Part shown: positions 41,855 to 50,064 of the stretch, in pieces | Position numbering within the stretch: the stretch's first letter is position 1 | How the letters are laid out: the number at the start of each line of letters is the position of its first letter | Origin: Haloprofundus salinisoli | GTDB lineage: Archaea > Halobacteriota > Halobacteria > Halobacteriales > Haloferacaceae | Direction: 5' to 3' | DNA length: 64,000 nucleotides | Assembly: GCF_020097815.1 (NCBI RefSeq) | Contig: NZ_CP083663.1 | Coordinates: 1 to 64,000 of the forward strand | Program-made: the position numbers and the translations under genes | Notes under the pieces: generated by a model | Seen by the model: the letters and a program-made list of their open reading frames with translations, nothing else | What the model was told of the DNA's origin: nothing | The model's database searches: none

Positions 41855-42640
41855 TCACCCGAACGCGCCGAGGCTCGACTGGAGATTCCGGTCGCTCTCG
41901 CCCTCGCGGAGCTCGTAGCCGACGAGGTCGCGCATGTCGACAGCGTAGGTCGTACCCGCGTTGTCGAGGACGAGCAGTCGACCTTTCGTGCCGATGACGC
42001 GCCCGGCGGCGAGGGTCTCCCCCACCGGTTGGGTGTCGAGGCCGAACCCGTAGTCGAATTCGAAGGTGTCGAGCGGGTCGAACTCGGCGAGCAGCGCCTC
42101 CCACCTCTCGGAGTCGACTCTCCGGTGGAGACCCGCCCGCTTCGTCGGCACGCGCACCCGGTCGGTTAGGTCGCGCGCGAGTTCCGATTCGATTTCGCGG
42201 GCGATGCGGCCGTTCTCGACGGTTCGGAGGTGAGCGGCCCTGTCGGCACCCTGCTCTCGAAGGCGGGTGTCGAGTCGCCACTCCTTCGTGACGCCGACTT
42301 TGAACACGTCGGGCGCGAACGCCGCGAGGTAGATGGCGTGGTCGTCGAAGCAGTCCATCTCGTCTTTGAGACAGGTGCCCGTACAGCGCGCGCAGACCCA
42401 CGTGCTCCGGTGGTACTCGCAGTACGGCGCGTCGTCGTTCCCGCAGGCGTGGTGCCCCTCATCGGCGACGGTCCCGGCGCAGTGGCGCTCCCCGAGTCGG
42501 TACGTGAGTTCGTCGCCGGCGTCGAGCGAGAGGTACTCGACGTCGGTCGGGTCCGTCGGTGTCCCATCGCCGAGTTTCGTCCCGTCGCTCGGCGCGAGGT
42601 AGAGTCCTCCATCGAGCGAATCGTAGCCGACGACTTGCAC
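41855..42640 (-). CDS. DUF2797-family protein
   Basis: A 261-aa protein with two zinc-binding-like parts: a His/Cys cluster (HCAGTVADEGHHACGNDDAP, CEYHRSTWVCARCTGTCLKD) followed by AIYLAAFAPDVFKVGVTKEW, which resembles a GIY-YIG-type start, and a C-terminal beta domain. This order matches DUF2797, of unknown function. A GTG at 42640 gives MQVVGYDSLDGGLYL as start; the frame runs on upstream but that part is Arg-rich and not conserved in character. It is divergent from the first subtilase gene. Confidence 0.75.
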   Translation of the reverse strand: MQVVGYDSLDGGLYLAPSDGTKLGDGTPTDPTDVEYLSLDAGDELTYRLGERHCAGTVADEGHHACGNDDAPYCEYHRSTWVCARCTGTCLKDEMDCFDDHAIYLAAFAPDVFKVGVTKEWRLDTRLREQGADRAAHLRTVENGRIAREIESELARDLTDRVRVPTKRAGLHRRVDSERWEALLAEFDPLDTFEFDYGFGLDTQPVGETLAAGRVIGTKGRLLVLDNAGTTYAVDMRDLVGYELREGESDRNLQSSLGAFG

Positions 42641-42831
42641 GGGTACCGGTATCAGTTCCGACGGTAAAAGCGTCTCTTTCGGCGACGTGCGCCGTCGTCG
42701 CGCGACACGTTCTCGAACCGTCCCCCTACCTCCCGAGCCGGACTGTTCGACACCGACGAGAGAACGACCGTCACGACTGTCGCGTCGGTCGAAATTAGAG
42801 ATAAGCGACAGTGGTCCGAACCATCCGAAGA

Positions 42832-44040
42832 ATGTCGAGACAGTCAGCAGCGACACGCAGAGGGGTGTTGCGGGCAGTTGGTGGGGGTGCGACGACCGGA
42901 CTCGCAGCGGGGAGCGTTCGGGAGGGGGACGGAAACGCCGGTGACACCGTCGAGGTGAACGTCGGACTCGATGCGACCGCCGAAGGTGCCGGTTTCGACG
43001 TCGTTCGCCGAGCCGCGACCCGAGTCGTTCGGCCGTTCGCGTTCGACGCGCTGACGGTCGAACTCCCGCGAGAGGCCGTGGCGACGCTTCGGCGACGCCC
43101 CGAGATCCGGTACGTCGAGGTCAACGGGACGATGCGGACGTACCAACAGTCGACTTCCCAGGCGGTTCCGCACGGTATCTCCCGTATCGGCGCGCAACTC
43201 GCCAGCGAGGCGGGAATCACGGGCGACGGCGTCGACGTCGCTATCGTCGACTCCGGCGTCGACTCCGACCATCCGGACCTCCGCGGGAATCTCGGGGAGG
43301 GACGGGCGTTCGTCAACTGTCGGGGTCGGCCGCGACTCTGCCGAGTCACCGGCAACGGGAACGCCTGTAAGACCGACTGGGACGACGACGACAACCACGG
43401 GACGCACTGCGCGGGCGTCGTCGGGGCCGTCGACAACGACGAAGGGGTCGTCGGCGTCGCCCCCGAGACGACGTTACACGCGGTGAAAGTCATCTACTGC
43501 GCCGGTGTCGGTCTCGTCTCGGACATCGCCGCCGGTATCGAGCACGTCGCCGACCGGGGGTGGGCCGTCGCGAGTCTGAGTTTCGGGTCGCAACGCCCGA
43601 CGAACCTCATCCGCGACGCCTGTCGGTACGCTGCCGAGGAAGGGGTGCTGCTGGTCGCCGCCGCCGGCAACGGCCGCGCGCGGCCGAACACGGTAGGGTT
43701 TCCGGCGACGCTGCCGACGGTGTTGGCCGTGAGCGCCGTCGACCGTAACGGCGAGTTCGCCGCCTTCTCGTCGACGGGACCGCGCATCGATATCGCCGCC
43801 CCCGGCACGAACGTCCGGTCGACGGTCCCGGGCGGGTACAGGACGTACTCGGGGACGTCGATGGCGTGCCCGCACGTCGCCGGGGCCGCGGCGCTACTCG
43901 TCTCGACCGGTCTCTCGACGACGGAGGCCCGGGAGCGACTCGTCGGAACCGCCGACGACCTCGGTCTCGGACGGGCGAAACAGGGTGCCGGCCTGCTGAA
44001 CGTCGCGGCCGCGCTAGGTCTCGGCGACGACACCGACTGA
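42832..44040 (+). CDS. Secreted subtilisin-like serine protease (S8), first of two
   Basis: A 402-aa subtilase. The N-terminus TRRGVLRAVGGG is a twin-arginine signal. Residues about 35-110 are an inhibitor-I9-like propeptide (VEVNVGL to EIRYVEVNG). The catalytic set is Asp 140 (AIVDSGVDSDHPDL), His 189 (NHGTHCAG), oxyanion Asn 280 (AAAGNG) and Ser 343 (GTSMACPH). Compared with its neighbour it has an extra Cys-containing insertion at about 163-183. It ends without the C-terminal beta domain of halolysins. It is 112 bp upstream of a paralogue on the same strand. Confidence 0.93.
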   Translation: MSRQSAATRRGVLRAVGGGATTGLAAGSVREGDGNAGDTVEVNVGLDATAEGAGFDVVRRAATRVVRPFAFDALTVELPREAVATLRRRPEIRYVEVNGTMRTYQQSTSQAVPHGISRIGAQLASEAGITGDGVDVAIVDSGVDSDHPDLRGNLGEGRAFVNCRGRPRLCRVTGNGNACKTDWDDDDNHGTHCAGVVGAVDNDEGVVGVAPETTLHAVKVIYCAGVGLVSDIAAGIEHVADRGWAVASLSFGSQRPTNLIRDACRYAAEEGVLLVAAAGNGRARPNTVGFPATLPTVLAVSAVDRNGEFAAFSSTGPRIDIAAPGTNVRSTVPGGYRTYSGTSMACPHVAGAAALLVSTGLSTTEARERLVGTADDLGLGRAKQGAGLLNVAAALGLGDDTD

Positions 44041-44118
44041 TATCTTCTCCCTCATATTCGACTGTATCTTTCCGTATCAGGACAGTAATTTATCGGCAAC
44101 ATAATTCAATTCCTAAAG

Positions 44119-44130
44119 ATATAAAATAGA
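44119..44130 (+). promoter_or_regulatory. TATA-like box of the second subtilase gene
   Basis: GATATAAAATAG lies 23-34 bp upstream of the ATG at 44153 in an AT-rich spacer, so the second gene can be transcribed on its own. Confidence 0.65.
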
Positions 44131-44152
44131 TTAATACCTCTAGCTGGCTGCA

Positions 44153-45307
44153 ATGCCAGATGATACCACGGGGGTAACTCGACGGAACGTGCTGAAGACG
44201 ACGGGCGTAACGGTCAGCGTCGGCGGGCTCAGCGGACTCGCAACGGCGAAAGGCAACGACAATCTCGTCGAAGTGAACGTCGGCTATCGAGGAAAGAGCG
44301 GCAGACGAGCGGCCGAGAGCGCCGCATCTTCGGTCGTCCGCCGCTTCAACTTCGACGCGATGACCATCCGCGTCGACGAGCACGCGGTGAAGGGCCTGCA
44401 GAACCGCGGCGACGTTCGCTACGTCGAGACGAACGGTCAGATGCACGCGTTCGCGCAGTCGACGCCGTACGGAATCGACCGCGTCGACGCGGAGGTCGCG
44501 CACGCGAACGGCGAGACCGGCGCGGGTGCGGACATCGCTATCCTCGACTCCGGTATCGACTCCGACCACCCCGACCTGCAGGCGAACCTCGGCGACGGCA
44601 AGGCGTTCGTCTCGGCGAGAGGCCCGTACGCCGAACCGTGGGACGACGACAACGACCACGGCACCCATTGCGCCGGGACGGCCGACGCCGTCGACAACGA
44701 CGAGGGCGTCGTCGGCGTCAGCACGGAGGCGACGCTGCACGCGGTGAAGGTGCTCGACAAGCGCGGCAGCGGCTCGTTCTCCGACATCGCAGCGGGTATC
44801 GAGTACACCGCCGACCAGGGCTGGGACATCGCCAGCATGAGCCTCGGCGCGTCCAGCGGGTCGCAGACGGTCAAGGACGCCTGTACGTACGGCTACGACA
44901 ACGGCGTGTTGCTCGTCGCCGCGGCGGGCAACTCCGGCCCCTGCAGCGACTGTGTCGGCTACCCCGCCGCCTACGAGGAGGTCATCGCCGTGAGCGCCAC
45001 CGACAGCGGCGACCAGTTGGCGAGTTTCTCCTCGACCGGTCCGGAGGTCGAGATCGCCGCGCCCGGCGTCGACGTCGAGTCGACGGTCCCCGGCGGCGGC
45101 TACGACGTGTTCTCCGGCACCTCGATGGCGTGCCCGCACGTCGCCGGAGCTGGCGCACAGTTGATGGCCAACGGCTACACGAACGCCGAAGCCCGCGACC
45201 GGCTCACCTCGACGGCCGAGGACGTCGGCCTCGCGTCGAACGAGCAGGGCGCGGGACTGCTCGACGTCGCGGCGGCGCTCGGCCTCGACTCCTCCGACGA
45301 CCTGTAA
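44153..45307 (+). CDS. Secreted subtilisin-like serine protease (S8), second of two
   Basis: A 384-aa subtilase with a TRRNVLKTTG twin-arginine signal and an I9-like propeptide (VEVNVGY to DVRYVETNG). Catalytic residues are Asp 132, His 169, Asn 260 and Ser 323. Two Cys in GPCSDC (263-267) could form a disulfide. It is clearly a paralogue of the gene before it, sharing long identical-type runs such as VDNDEGVVGV and SDIAAGIE. The surface is acidic as expected for activity in high salt. It is 48 bp upstream of a BsuPI-like inhibitor gene. Confidence 0.94.
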   Translation: MPDDTTGVTRRNVLKTTGVTVSVGGLSGLATAKGNDNLVEVNVGYRGKSGRRAAESAASSVVRRFNFDAMTIRVDEHAVKGLQNRGDVRYVETNGQMHAFAQSTPYGIDRVDAEVAHANGETGAGADIAILDSGIDSDHPDLQANLGDGKAFVSARGPYAEPWDDDNDHGTHCAGTADAVDNDEGVVGVSTEATLHAVKVLDKRGSGSFSDIAAGIEYTADQGWDIASMSLGASSGSQTVKDACTYGYDNGVLLVAAAGNSGPCSDCVGYPAAYEEVIAVSATDSGDQLASFSSTGPEVEIAAPGVDVESTVPGGGYDVFSGTSMACPHVAGAGAQLMANGYTNAEARDRLTSTAEDVGLASNEQGAGLLDVAAALGLDSSDDL

Positions 45308-45355
45308 CCCCCGGAAGACCCGGAGAGTTATTCCCCGCTTTTCCGTACCCAACGT

Positions 45356-45691
45356 ATGCTCACAGCAACGCTCACCGCGACGCCGCAAGAGGAGTACGTC
45401 GAGTTCGAACTGACCGTCGAGAATCGCGGAGACGAGCGCGTCACGCTCTCGTTCCGCGACGCCCGACGGGCGGAGTTCGTCGTGACGGACGCCGACGGCG
45501 ACAGCGAGGTGTGGCGCTGGAGCGACGGCCGCATGTTCGCGCAGATGCTCGGCAGCGAGACGCTCGACCCGGGCGAGTCGATGACGTTCGAGGGCGTCTG
45601 GGACGACCCGGAGCCGGGCGAGTACGCCGTCGTCGGCGAACTGGCGGCCGCCGACGCGGGGGCGGAGGCGGAGACGGCGTTGTCGGTGTAA
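45356..45691 (+). CDS. BsuPI-like proteinase-inhibitor domain protein
   Basis: A 111-aa all-beta protein without a signal peptide. EYVEFELTVENRGDERVTLS followed by FRDARRAEFVVTDADGDSEV, VWRWSDGRMFAQML and TLDPGESMTFEGVWD gives the Ig-like pattern of the Bacillus intracellular proteinase inhibitor family. In Bacillus the namesake inhibits an intracellular subtilisin. Here it lies 48 bp after two subtilase genes, so a role as cytoplasmic safeguard against the unexported enzymes is plausible. That link is my inference; the domain also occurs in unrelated settings. Confidence 0.78.
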   Translation: MLTATLTATPQEEYVEFELTVENRGDERVTLSFRDARRAEFVVTDADGDSEVWRWSDGRMFAQMLGSETLDPGESMTFEGVWDDPEPGEYAVVGELAAADAGAEAETALSV

Positions 45692-45877
45692 CTCCCGCTC
45701 CCCTCCGCGCCTCTTCCCGTCTCCCGCTCGCTTCTCACCGCCTGCTTCCTTCAAGTGCCGGTGTCGGAAACGACGGTCCGGGGGCTCTGCGCCCGTCGTG
45801 ACCTTCCAGATGCCACGGGAGACGCGACGGGGGGTGACCACCTCTATCTTCAACTGGCCTCGAAACGTGTTATATAT
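45692..45877. other. Spacer before the Lrp-type gene
   Basis: 186 bp, GC-rich, with no gene. It ends in GTTATATAT right at the ATG of the regulator gene, so a TATA box there would drive transcription from inside the gene rather than for this start. Confidence 0.4.
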
Positions 45878-46363
45878 ATGAACGCTGAACTCGACGGGCT
45901 CGACCGACAAATCCTCCACCTACTCCAGGTCGACGCCCGCGGCAAGAGCGATACGAGTATCGCCGCCGAGACCGGCGTGACGAGTACCACCGTCGCCAAT
46001 CGAATCCAGAAGCTCGAAGAGCGAAAGATCATCCGTGGTTACCACCCCGATATCGACTACGAAGCGGCGGGCTATCCGCTCGTCGTCTTCTTCGTCTGCA
46101 CGGCCCCCATCGCCGAACGGTCGAAGGTGGCCGAATCGATACTCGGAATGCTCGGGATCGTGAGCGTCAGAGAGATCATGGCCGGTAACGAGAATCTCCA
46201 CATCCAGGCCGTCGCCGACTCGACCGCCCGAATCGAGTCGATGATAGAGCAACTCACCGACCGCGGCGTCGAAATCGGTCAGAGTTACCTCGTCGCCCGC
46301 GAGCTCGTCCAACCGTGGGACCACTTCCATCCCGAGGGACTCGAGGAGGAGGACGTTTCCTGA
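45878..46363 (+). CDS. Lrp/AsnC-family regulator
   Basis: A 161-aa regulator. LDGLDRQILHLLQVDARGKS, then SIAAETGVTSTTVANRIQKL, is the N-terminal helix-turn-helix, and IIRGYHPDIDYEAAGYPLVV leads to the RAM ligand-binding domain, which includes VREIMAGNENLHIQAVAD. The ATG at 45878 is chosen because the 41 upstream codons have no Lrp character. Lrp proteins sense amino acids or act as local regulators. Its position after the protease genes fits control by peptide or amino-acid supply, but nothing proves it. Confidence 0.88.
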   Translation: MNAELDGLDRQILHLLQVDARGKSDTSIAAETGVTSTTVANRIQKLEERKIIRGYHPDIDYEAAGYPLVVFFVCTAPIAERSKVAESILGMLGIVSVREIMAGNENLHIQAVADSTARIESMIEQLTDRGVEIGQSYLVARELVQPWDHFHPEGLEEEDVS

Positions 46364-46562
46364 ACCGGCGACCACGCCGACGAGAGCTGATCTCTCAGCG
46401 TCAAAATGTAAATTAAATTATACTATTTCCCCGATACCTCATATATACACTATTATAAATATTCGAAATTTAAGCCGACCGGCAGCGGCCTCTGGATATT
46501 TTAAAGAGTATAGATATCTGTGAAAAAAGATATTAGGTGTCCCGAAGCGTGGAGACGGGACG
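46364..46562. promoter_or_regulatory. AT-rich spacer with several TATA-like elements
   Basis: 199 bp of markedly AT-rich DNA amid 65%-type GC. Elements such as CATATATACACTATTATAAATATTC's inner TATTATAAAT at about 46451-46461 and TATTTTAAAG at 46496-46505 look like strong promoters for the gene at 46563. The composition contrast is among the sharpest in the window. Confidence 0.5.
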
Positions 46563-46904
46563 ATGAGCTCGCTCGATACGCAGAAACTGAACACGATATT
46601 CGAGCTGTTGGAGAACCCGCGCCGTCGGTACGTGCTGTACTCGTTGCGGCGGAACGCCGCCTCGATGGAACTGGACTCACTCGCCGAGCGGGTCGCCGAG
46701 TTGGAGGCGAGCGACGCAAGTGCGAGAGCCGACGACGACCACGTGCGAACCGTCCGGGTGGCGTTGCATCACGTCCATCTCGCGAAACTCGCCGACGCGG
46801 GCGTCGTCAGCCACGAACCGGGCCGGGAGACGGTCGAGCTTGCCGAAACCGAGGGATTCGATCGGTTTCTCGACCAAGCGGTACGTGTCGACTGTCCGAT
46901 GTAA
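46563..46904 (+). CDS. DUF7344-like winged-helix protein
   Basis: A 113-aa haloarchaeal regulator-like protein. KLNTIFELLENPRRRYVLYS opens a winged helix, followed by MELDSLAERVAELEASDA, RVALHHVHLAKLADAGVVSH and ETVELAETEGFDRFLDQAV. This is the common haloarchaeal ArsR-like plan (DUF7344). It probably binds DNA, but the target is unknown. The AT-rich region upstream gives it several possible promoters. It converges on the epimerase gene. Confidence 0.78.
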   Translation: MSSLDTQKLNTIFELLENPRRRYVLYSLRRNAASMELDSLAERVAELEASDASARADDDHVRTVRVALHHVHLAKLADAGVVSHEPGRETVELAETEGFDRFLDQAVRVDCPM

Positions 46905-46996
46905 CCTCCTCTCCGACATCGGCGATAACGCATCCGTGCGGTGGGTTCGTTCGACGGGCCGCCCGAGAGGCGTCTGAAACCAAAACCGAGTAGCCG

Positions 46997-47944
46997 TTAT
47001 CGTGACGCGCGTTCGGCGCGGAGTTCCTCGTACAGTTCGGCCGCCGCGCGTTCGACCGCCTCGTCGCTGGACGTCGACGGTTCGTAGCCGAGCGCGGAGA
47101 GTTTCTCGATGGAGAGGCGCATCTTCGGCACGTCGCCCTTCCACCCGCGCTCGCCGCCGGTGTACTCGTACTCGGGGTCGAGACCCATCACGTCGGCGAC
47201 GATGTCGGCGATGCGGTTGACCGAGGTGGTCGTCCGCGTCCCCAGGTTGTAGGTGTTCATCGACCTGTCGGCGTTCTCGACGACGTGGCAGATGGCGTCG
47301 ACGCAGTCCTCGACGTACAGGTACGACTTCTCCTGGCGGCCGTCACCGAGGATGGTGAGCGTCTCGGGGTCGTCGAGCAGTTTCTCGATGAAGTCGGGAA
47401 TGACGTTGCCGCGCTGCTTTGGACCGACGATGTTGGCGAAGCGAAACACCCACGCCGTGAAGTCGTACGAGTACGCGTACGTCGACATCAGCGCCTCGTC
47501 GGCGAGTTTGCTCGCGCCGTAGGCGCTGATGGGTTCGATGGGGGCGTAGTCCTCGGGCGTCGGCCGCGGGGCCTCGCCGTAGATAGTGGAAGAGGAGGTG
47601 AACGCGACGTTGTCGACGCCGACCTCGTCCATCCGTTCGAGGACGTTGTACGTCATCTCCGTGTTCTCCTCGAACAGTTTTCGGGGGTCCTCGTAGTTCG
47701 TGTCCGTGTACGCCGCGAGGTGGAAGACGATATCGACATCGTCGGTGATTACCTCGGCTACGTCTGCGGGTTCGCGCATGTCCGCGCGGGTGAACTCGAC
47801 GCTGTCGGGGACGCGCGACTCGGTTCCTTTCGAGAGGTCGTCGGCGACGACCACGTCGTTCTCCGTCGACAGCTTCGCTGCGAGATGCGACCCGACGAGA
47901 CCCGCTCCGCCGGTGACCACGACTCGCTTGTCTACGAGATTCAT
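46997..47944 (-). CDS. NAD-dependent nucleotide-sugar epimerase/dehydratase
   Basis: A 315-aa extended SDR. RVVVTGGAGLVGSHLAAKLS binds NAD. SSSTIYGEAPRPTPEDY supplies the catalytic Ser/Thr, and SAYGASKLADEALMS the YxxxK pair. IVGPKQRGNVIPDFIEKLLD and FSYLYVEDCVDA-like YLYVEDCVDAICHVVEN are sugar-nucleotide features. It is closest in form to UDP-glucose 4-epimerases and related dehydratases; which sugar is unknown. It may feed glycan synthesis, as do the GT4 genes 7 kb away, although they are not linked in an operon. Confidence 0.9.
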   Translation of the reverse strand: MNLVDKRVVVTGGAGLVGSHLAAKLSTENDVVVADDLSKGTESRVPDSVEFTRADMREPADVAEVITDDVDIVFHLAAYTDTNYEDPRKLFEENTEMTYNVLERMDEVGVDNVAFTSSSTIYGEAPRPTPEDYAPIEPISAYGASKLADEALMSTYAYSYDFTAWVFRFANIVGPKQRGNVIPDFIEKLLDDPETLTILGDGRQEKSYLYVEDCVDAICHVVENADRSMNTYNLGTRTTTSVNRIADIVADVMGLDPEYEYTGGERGWKGDVPKMRLSIEKLSALGYEPSTSSDEAVERAAAELYEELRAERASR

Positions 47945-48077
47945 GCCCCAATTTCCGCCGACGGCAGTAAGTCGATTGTGGTCGCTCGCGCGCTGCGAGA
48001 GTCAGTTCGCGGCGGCGCGACTTCGTCCCTCGCCGAGTTCCGAAACCCCCTAACCGACGGCTCGCCTCGGACAGCGC

Positions 48078-48614
48078 ATGCAAGGCGAATCCGAAGTCGT
48101 CGTCCTGCGACTCGGCCATAGACCGGGCCGGGACGACCGGATGACGACGCACATCGGGTTGACGGCGCGGGCGCTCGGCGCGGACCGCGCGCTCCTCGTC
48201 GGCGACGCGAATCAGTCGGAGGCGACGGTGCGAGACATCACGACGAGATTCGGCGGCCCGTTCGATGTCGAAGTCGTCGACTCCTACCGCGACACCATCC
48301 GCGACTGGGAGGGGACCGTGGCGCACCTGACGATGTACGGCGAGCGCGTCCAAGACGTGGAGGGAGACATCAGAGACGCACACGCCGATGGGCCGCTGCT
48401 CGTCGTCGTCGGCGCGGAGAAGGTGCCGTTCGAGGTGTACGACTATGCGGACTTCAACGTCGGCGTGACGAACCAACCACACTCGGAGGTGGCCGCGTTG
48501 GCGGTGTTCCTCGACCGCCTGTTCGAGGGCCGCGAACTCGAGCGCGGGTGGGAGGACGCCGAGCGCGAGGTAGTTCCGATGGAGACGGGCAAGCGCGTCG
48601 AAGAGGTAAAGTGA
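48078..48614 (+). CDS. trm56: tRNA (cytidine(56)-2'-O)-methyltransferase
   Basis: A 178-aa SPOUT-type enzyme that 2'-O-methylates C56 in the T-loop of archaeal tRNAs. It begins VVVLRLGHRPGRDDRMTTHI, the Trm56 signature, followed by IGLTARALGADRALLVGD. LLVVVGAEKVPFEVYDYADF and NVGVTNQPHSEVAALAVFLD form the knotted AdoMet site. Length and order are normal. It is divergent from the epimerase gene. Confidence 0.92.
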   Translation: MQGESEVVVLRLGHRPGRDDRMTTHIGLTARALGADRALLVGDANQSEATVRDITTRFGGPFDVEVVDSYRDTIRDWEGTVAHLTMYGERVQDVEGDIRDAHADGPLLVVVGAEKVPFEVYDYADFNVGVTNQPHSEVAALAVFLDRLFEGRELERGWEDAEREVVPMETGKRVEEVK

Positions 48615-48832
48615 GAAACGGCGGTCGCTCGGAGCGACCGGGTCCGAACGAGATGGCGAACAGCCGGCGCTGAGAGACTCCGCGGCGGTGCGCCGGACAC
48701 CCGCCTCGACCGACCGCGGACGGTGGTTAGCTCACAGCGTCGAGTCGTCCCGTTTTCGGACAAGAAGCTACGTCCGCTCGCGCTCCGACAGCGACAGACC
48801 AGACGACCCCGCTCGACGCCGTTATCCGGTGC

Positions 48833-48839
48833 TTTTAAA
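48833..48839 (+). promoter_or_regulatory. TATA-like box of tfe
   Basis: TTTTAAA lies 27-33 bp before the ATG at 48866, at the expected distance for a leaderless transcript. Confidence 0.6.
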
Positions 48840-48865
48840 CGATTCTGCGACAGAGTACTGTGATA

Positions 48866-49390
48866 ATGGCTTTTGAGGACCTGCTGGGAGACCCTGTCAT
48901 TCAGAAGTACCTCCACGAGCTGGTCGGTCCGACGGGGATGCCCGTCGCCGCCGCGCCGCCGGACGGCGAGGTCACCGACGAGGAGCTCGCCGAGGAGCTC
49001 GGTCTCGAACTCAACGACGTTCGTCGCGCGCTTTTCATCCTCTACGAGAACGACCTCGCGACGTACCGCCGCGTCCGCGACGAGGACTCGGGGTGGCTCA
49101 CCTACCTCTGGACGTTCGAGTACGACAACATCCCCGAGAACCTCGAAGAGGAGATGCACCGCCTGCTCGACGCGCTCGAAGAGCGCCAGGAGTACGAACG
49201 AGCCCACGAGTTCTACCTCTGTGAGGTCTGCTCGATTCGCTTCGAGTTCGGCGAGGCGATGGACTTCGGCTTCGAGTGCCCCGAGTGCGGGTCGCCGCTG
49301 GAGTCGATGGAGAACAACCGCCTCGTCGACGCGATGAACCGGCGAATCGACGAACTCCGCGAGGAACTGAACGCCGACGTGACCGGCTGA
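48866..49390 (+). CDS. tfe: Transcription factor E
   Basis: A 174-aa archaeal TFE (TFIIE-alpha homologue), which helps RNA polymerase open promoters. The N-terminal winged helix covers FEDLLGDPVIQKYLHELVGP to RRALFILYENDLATYRRVRD. The zinc ribbon has CEVCSIRF and CPECGSPL. The ATG at 48866 is preferred to a GTG two codons upstream. The stop codon overlaps the next ATG by one base (TGATG), so it is coupled to the DUF2110 gene, an arrangement known from haloarchaea. Confidence 0.95.
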   Translation: MAFEDLLGDPVIQKYLHELVGPTGMPVAAAPPDGEVTDEELAEELGLELNDVRRALFILYENDLATYRRVRDEDSGWLTYLWTFEYDNIPENLEEEMHRLLDALEERQEYERAHEFYLCEVCSIRFEFGEAMDFGFECPECGSPLESMENNRLVDAMNRRIDELREELNADVTG

Positions 49391-50064
49391 TGGTCGTTCT
49401 CGCAACCAAATGCTACGTCGAGGGTGACGCCCGCGAGCGGACGCTCGACAGCCTCCGGTCGCTCGTCGCAAACGAGATCGGCTCGCTCGACGTCGAGTTC
49501 ACCGTCGGCGTCCGCCACGACGAGTTCGTCGCCGTCACCGTCGAGGGCGACGACGAGGTCGTCGCGCGCAACGCGCTGCGCGAGGAATGGGGCGAGATCC
49601 CGACGCATCTCGACGCTGGAGAGACGTACATCGGTACGCTCGAATCGTGGGACGACGACGGGTTCGTCCTCGACGTCGGCGAGGAGATTCGCATCCCCAC
49701 CGACCGGATCGGTCTCGGACGGGGCCGACCCGACCAGATACGCGAGCGATTCGGACTCGTCCAGCACCAGCGCCTCAAGTTCGTCTACGGCGGCGACGAC
49801 GAACCGTCGCGGCTCGCCGACGAGACGCGAGACCAGTTGTACGACTGGCGGCGCGGGGCGGGCCGCGTCAACGTCAACAGCGCCACCCGCGGCGAGGTTC
49901 GCGCGACGGTGAACCGCGCCGGCCACGCCAACGACATCGTCACCGTCGAGCGACTCGGCCTCCTCGAACAGAGCATCATCTGCGCGGAGGGGACCGACCC
50001 GCCGGGCCTTTTGGCCAGCATCGGGTCGTATCTTCCGTCGGAACTGCGCTGTGTCATCCCATGA
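49390..50064 (+). CDS. DUF2110-family protein
   Basis: A 224-aa protein of unknown function that follows tfe. VVLATKCYVEGDARERTLDS opens it. The C-terminal YLPSELRCVIP is typical. ETYIGTLESWDDDGFVLDVG resembles an S1-like beta strand set, so RNA binding is possible. The start at 49390 is set by the TGATG junction with tfe, and its own stop overlaps the following lipoprotein gene by 4 bp. Tight coupling to TFE in many haloarchaea hints at a role in transcription or translation. Confidence 0.87.
   Translation: MVVLATKCYVEGDARERTLDSLRSLVANEIGSLDVEFTVGVRHDEFVAVTVEGDDEVVARNALREEWGEIPTHLDAGETYIGTLESWDDDGFVLDVGEEIRIPTDRIGLGRGRPDQIRERFGLVQHQRLKFVYGGDDEPSRLADETRDQLYDWRRGAGRVNVNSATRGEVRATVNRAGHANDIVTVERLGLLEQSIICAEGTDPPGLLASIGSYLPSELRCVIP

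Noticed and set aside
45871-45880. TATATATATG as promoter of the Lrp-type gene
   Set aside because: It touches the ATG itself, so a transcript started from it would begin inside the gene.
44090-45919. 609-aa minus-strand ORF opposite the second subtilase and inhibitor genes
   Set aside because: Long only because stop codons are rare antisense to GC-rich genes; no start context and no family features.
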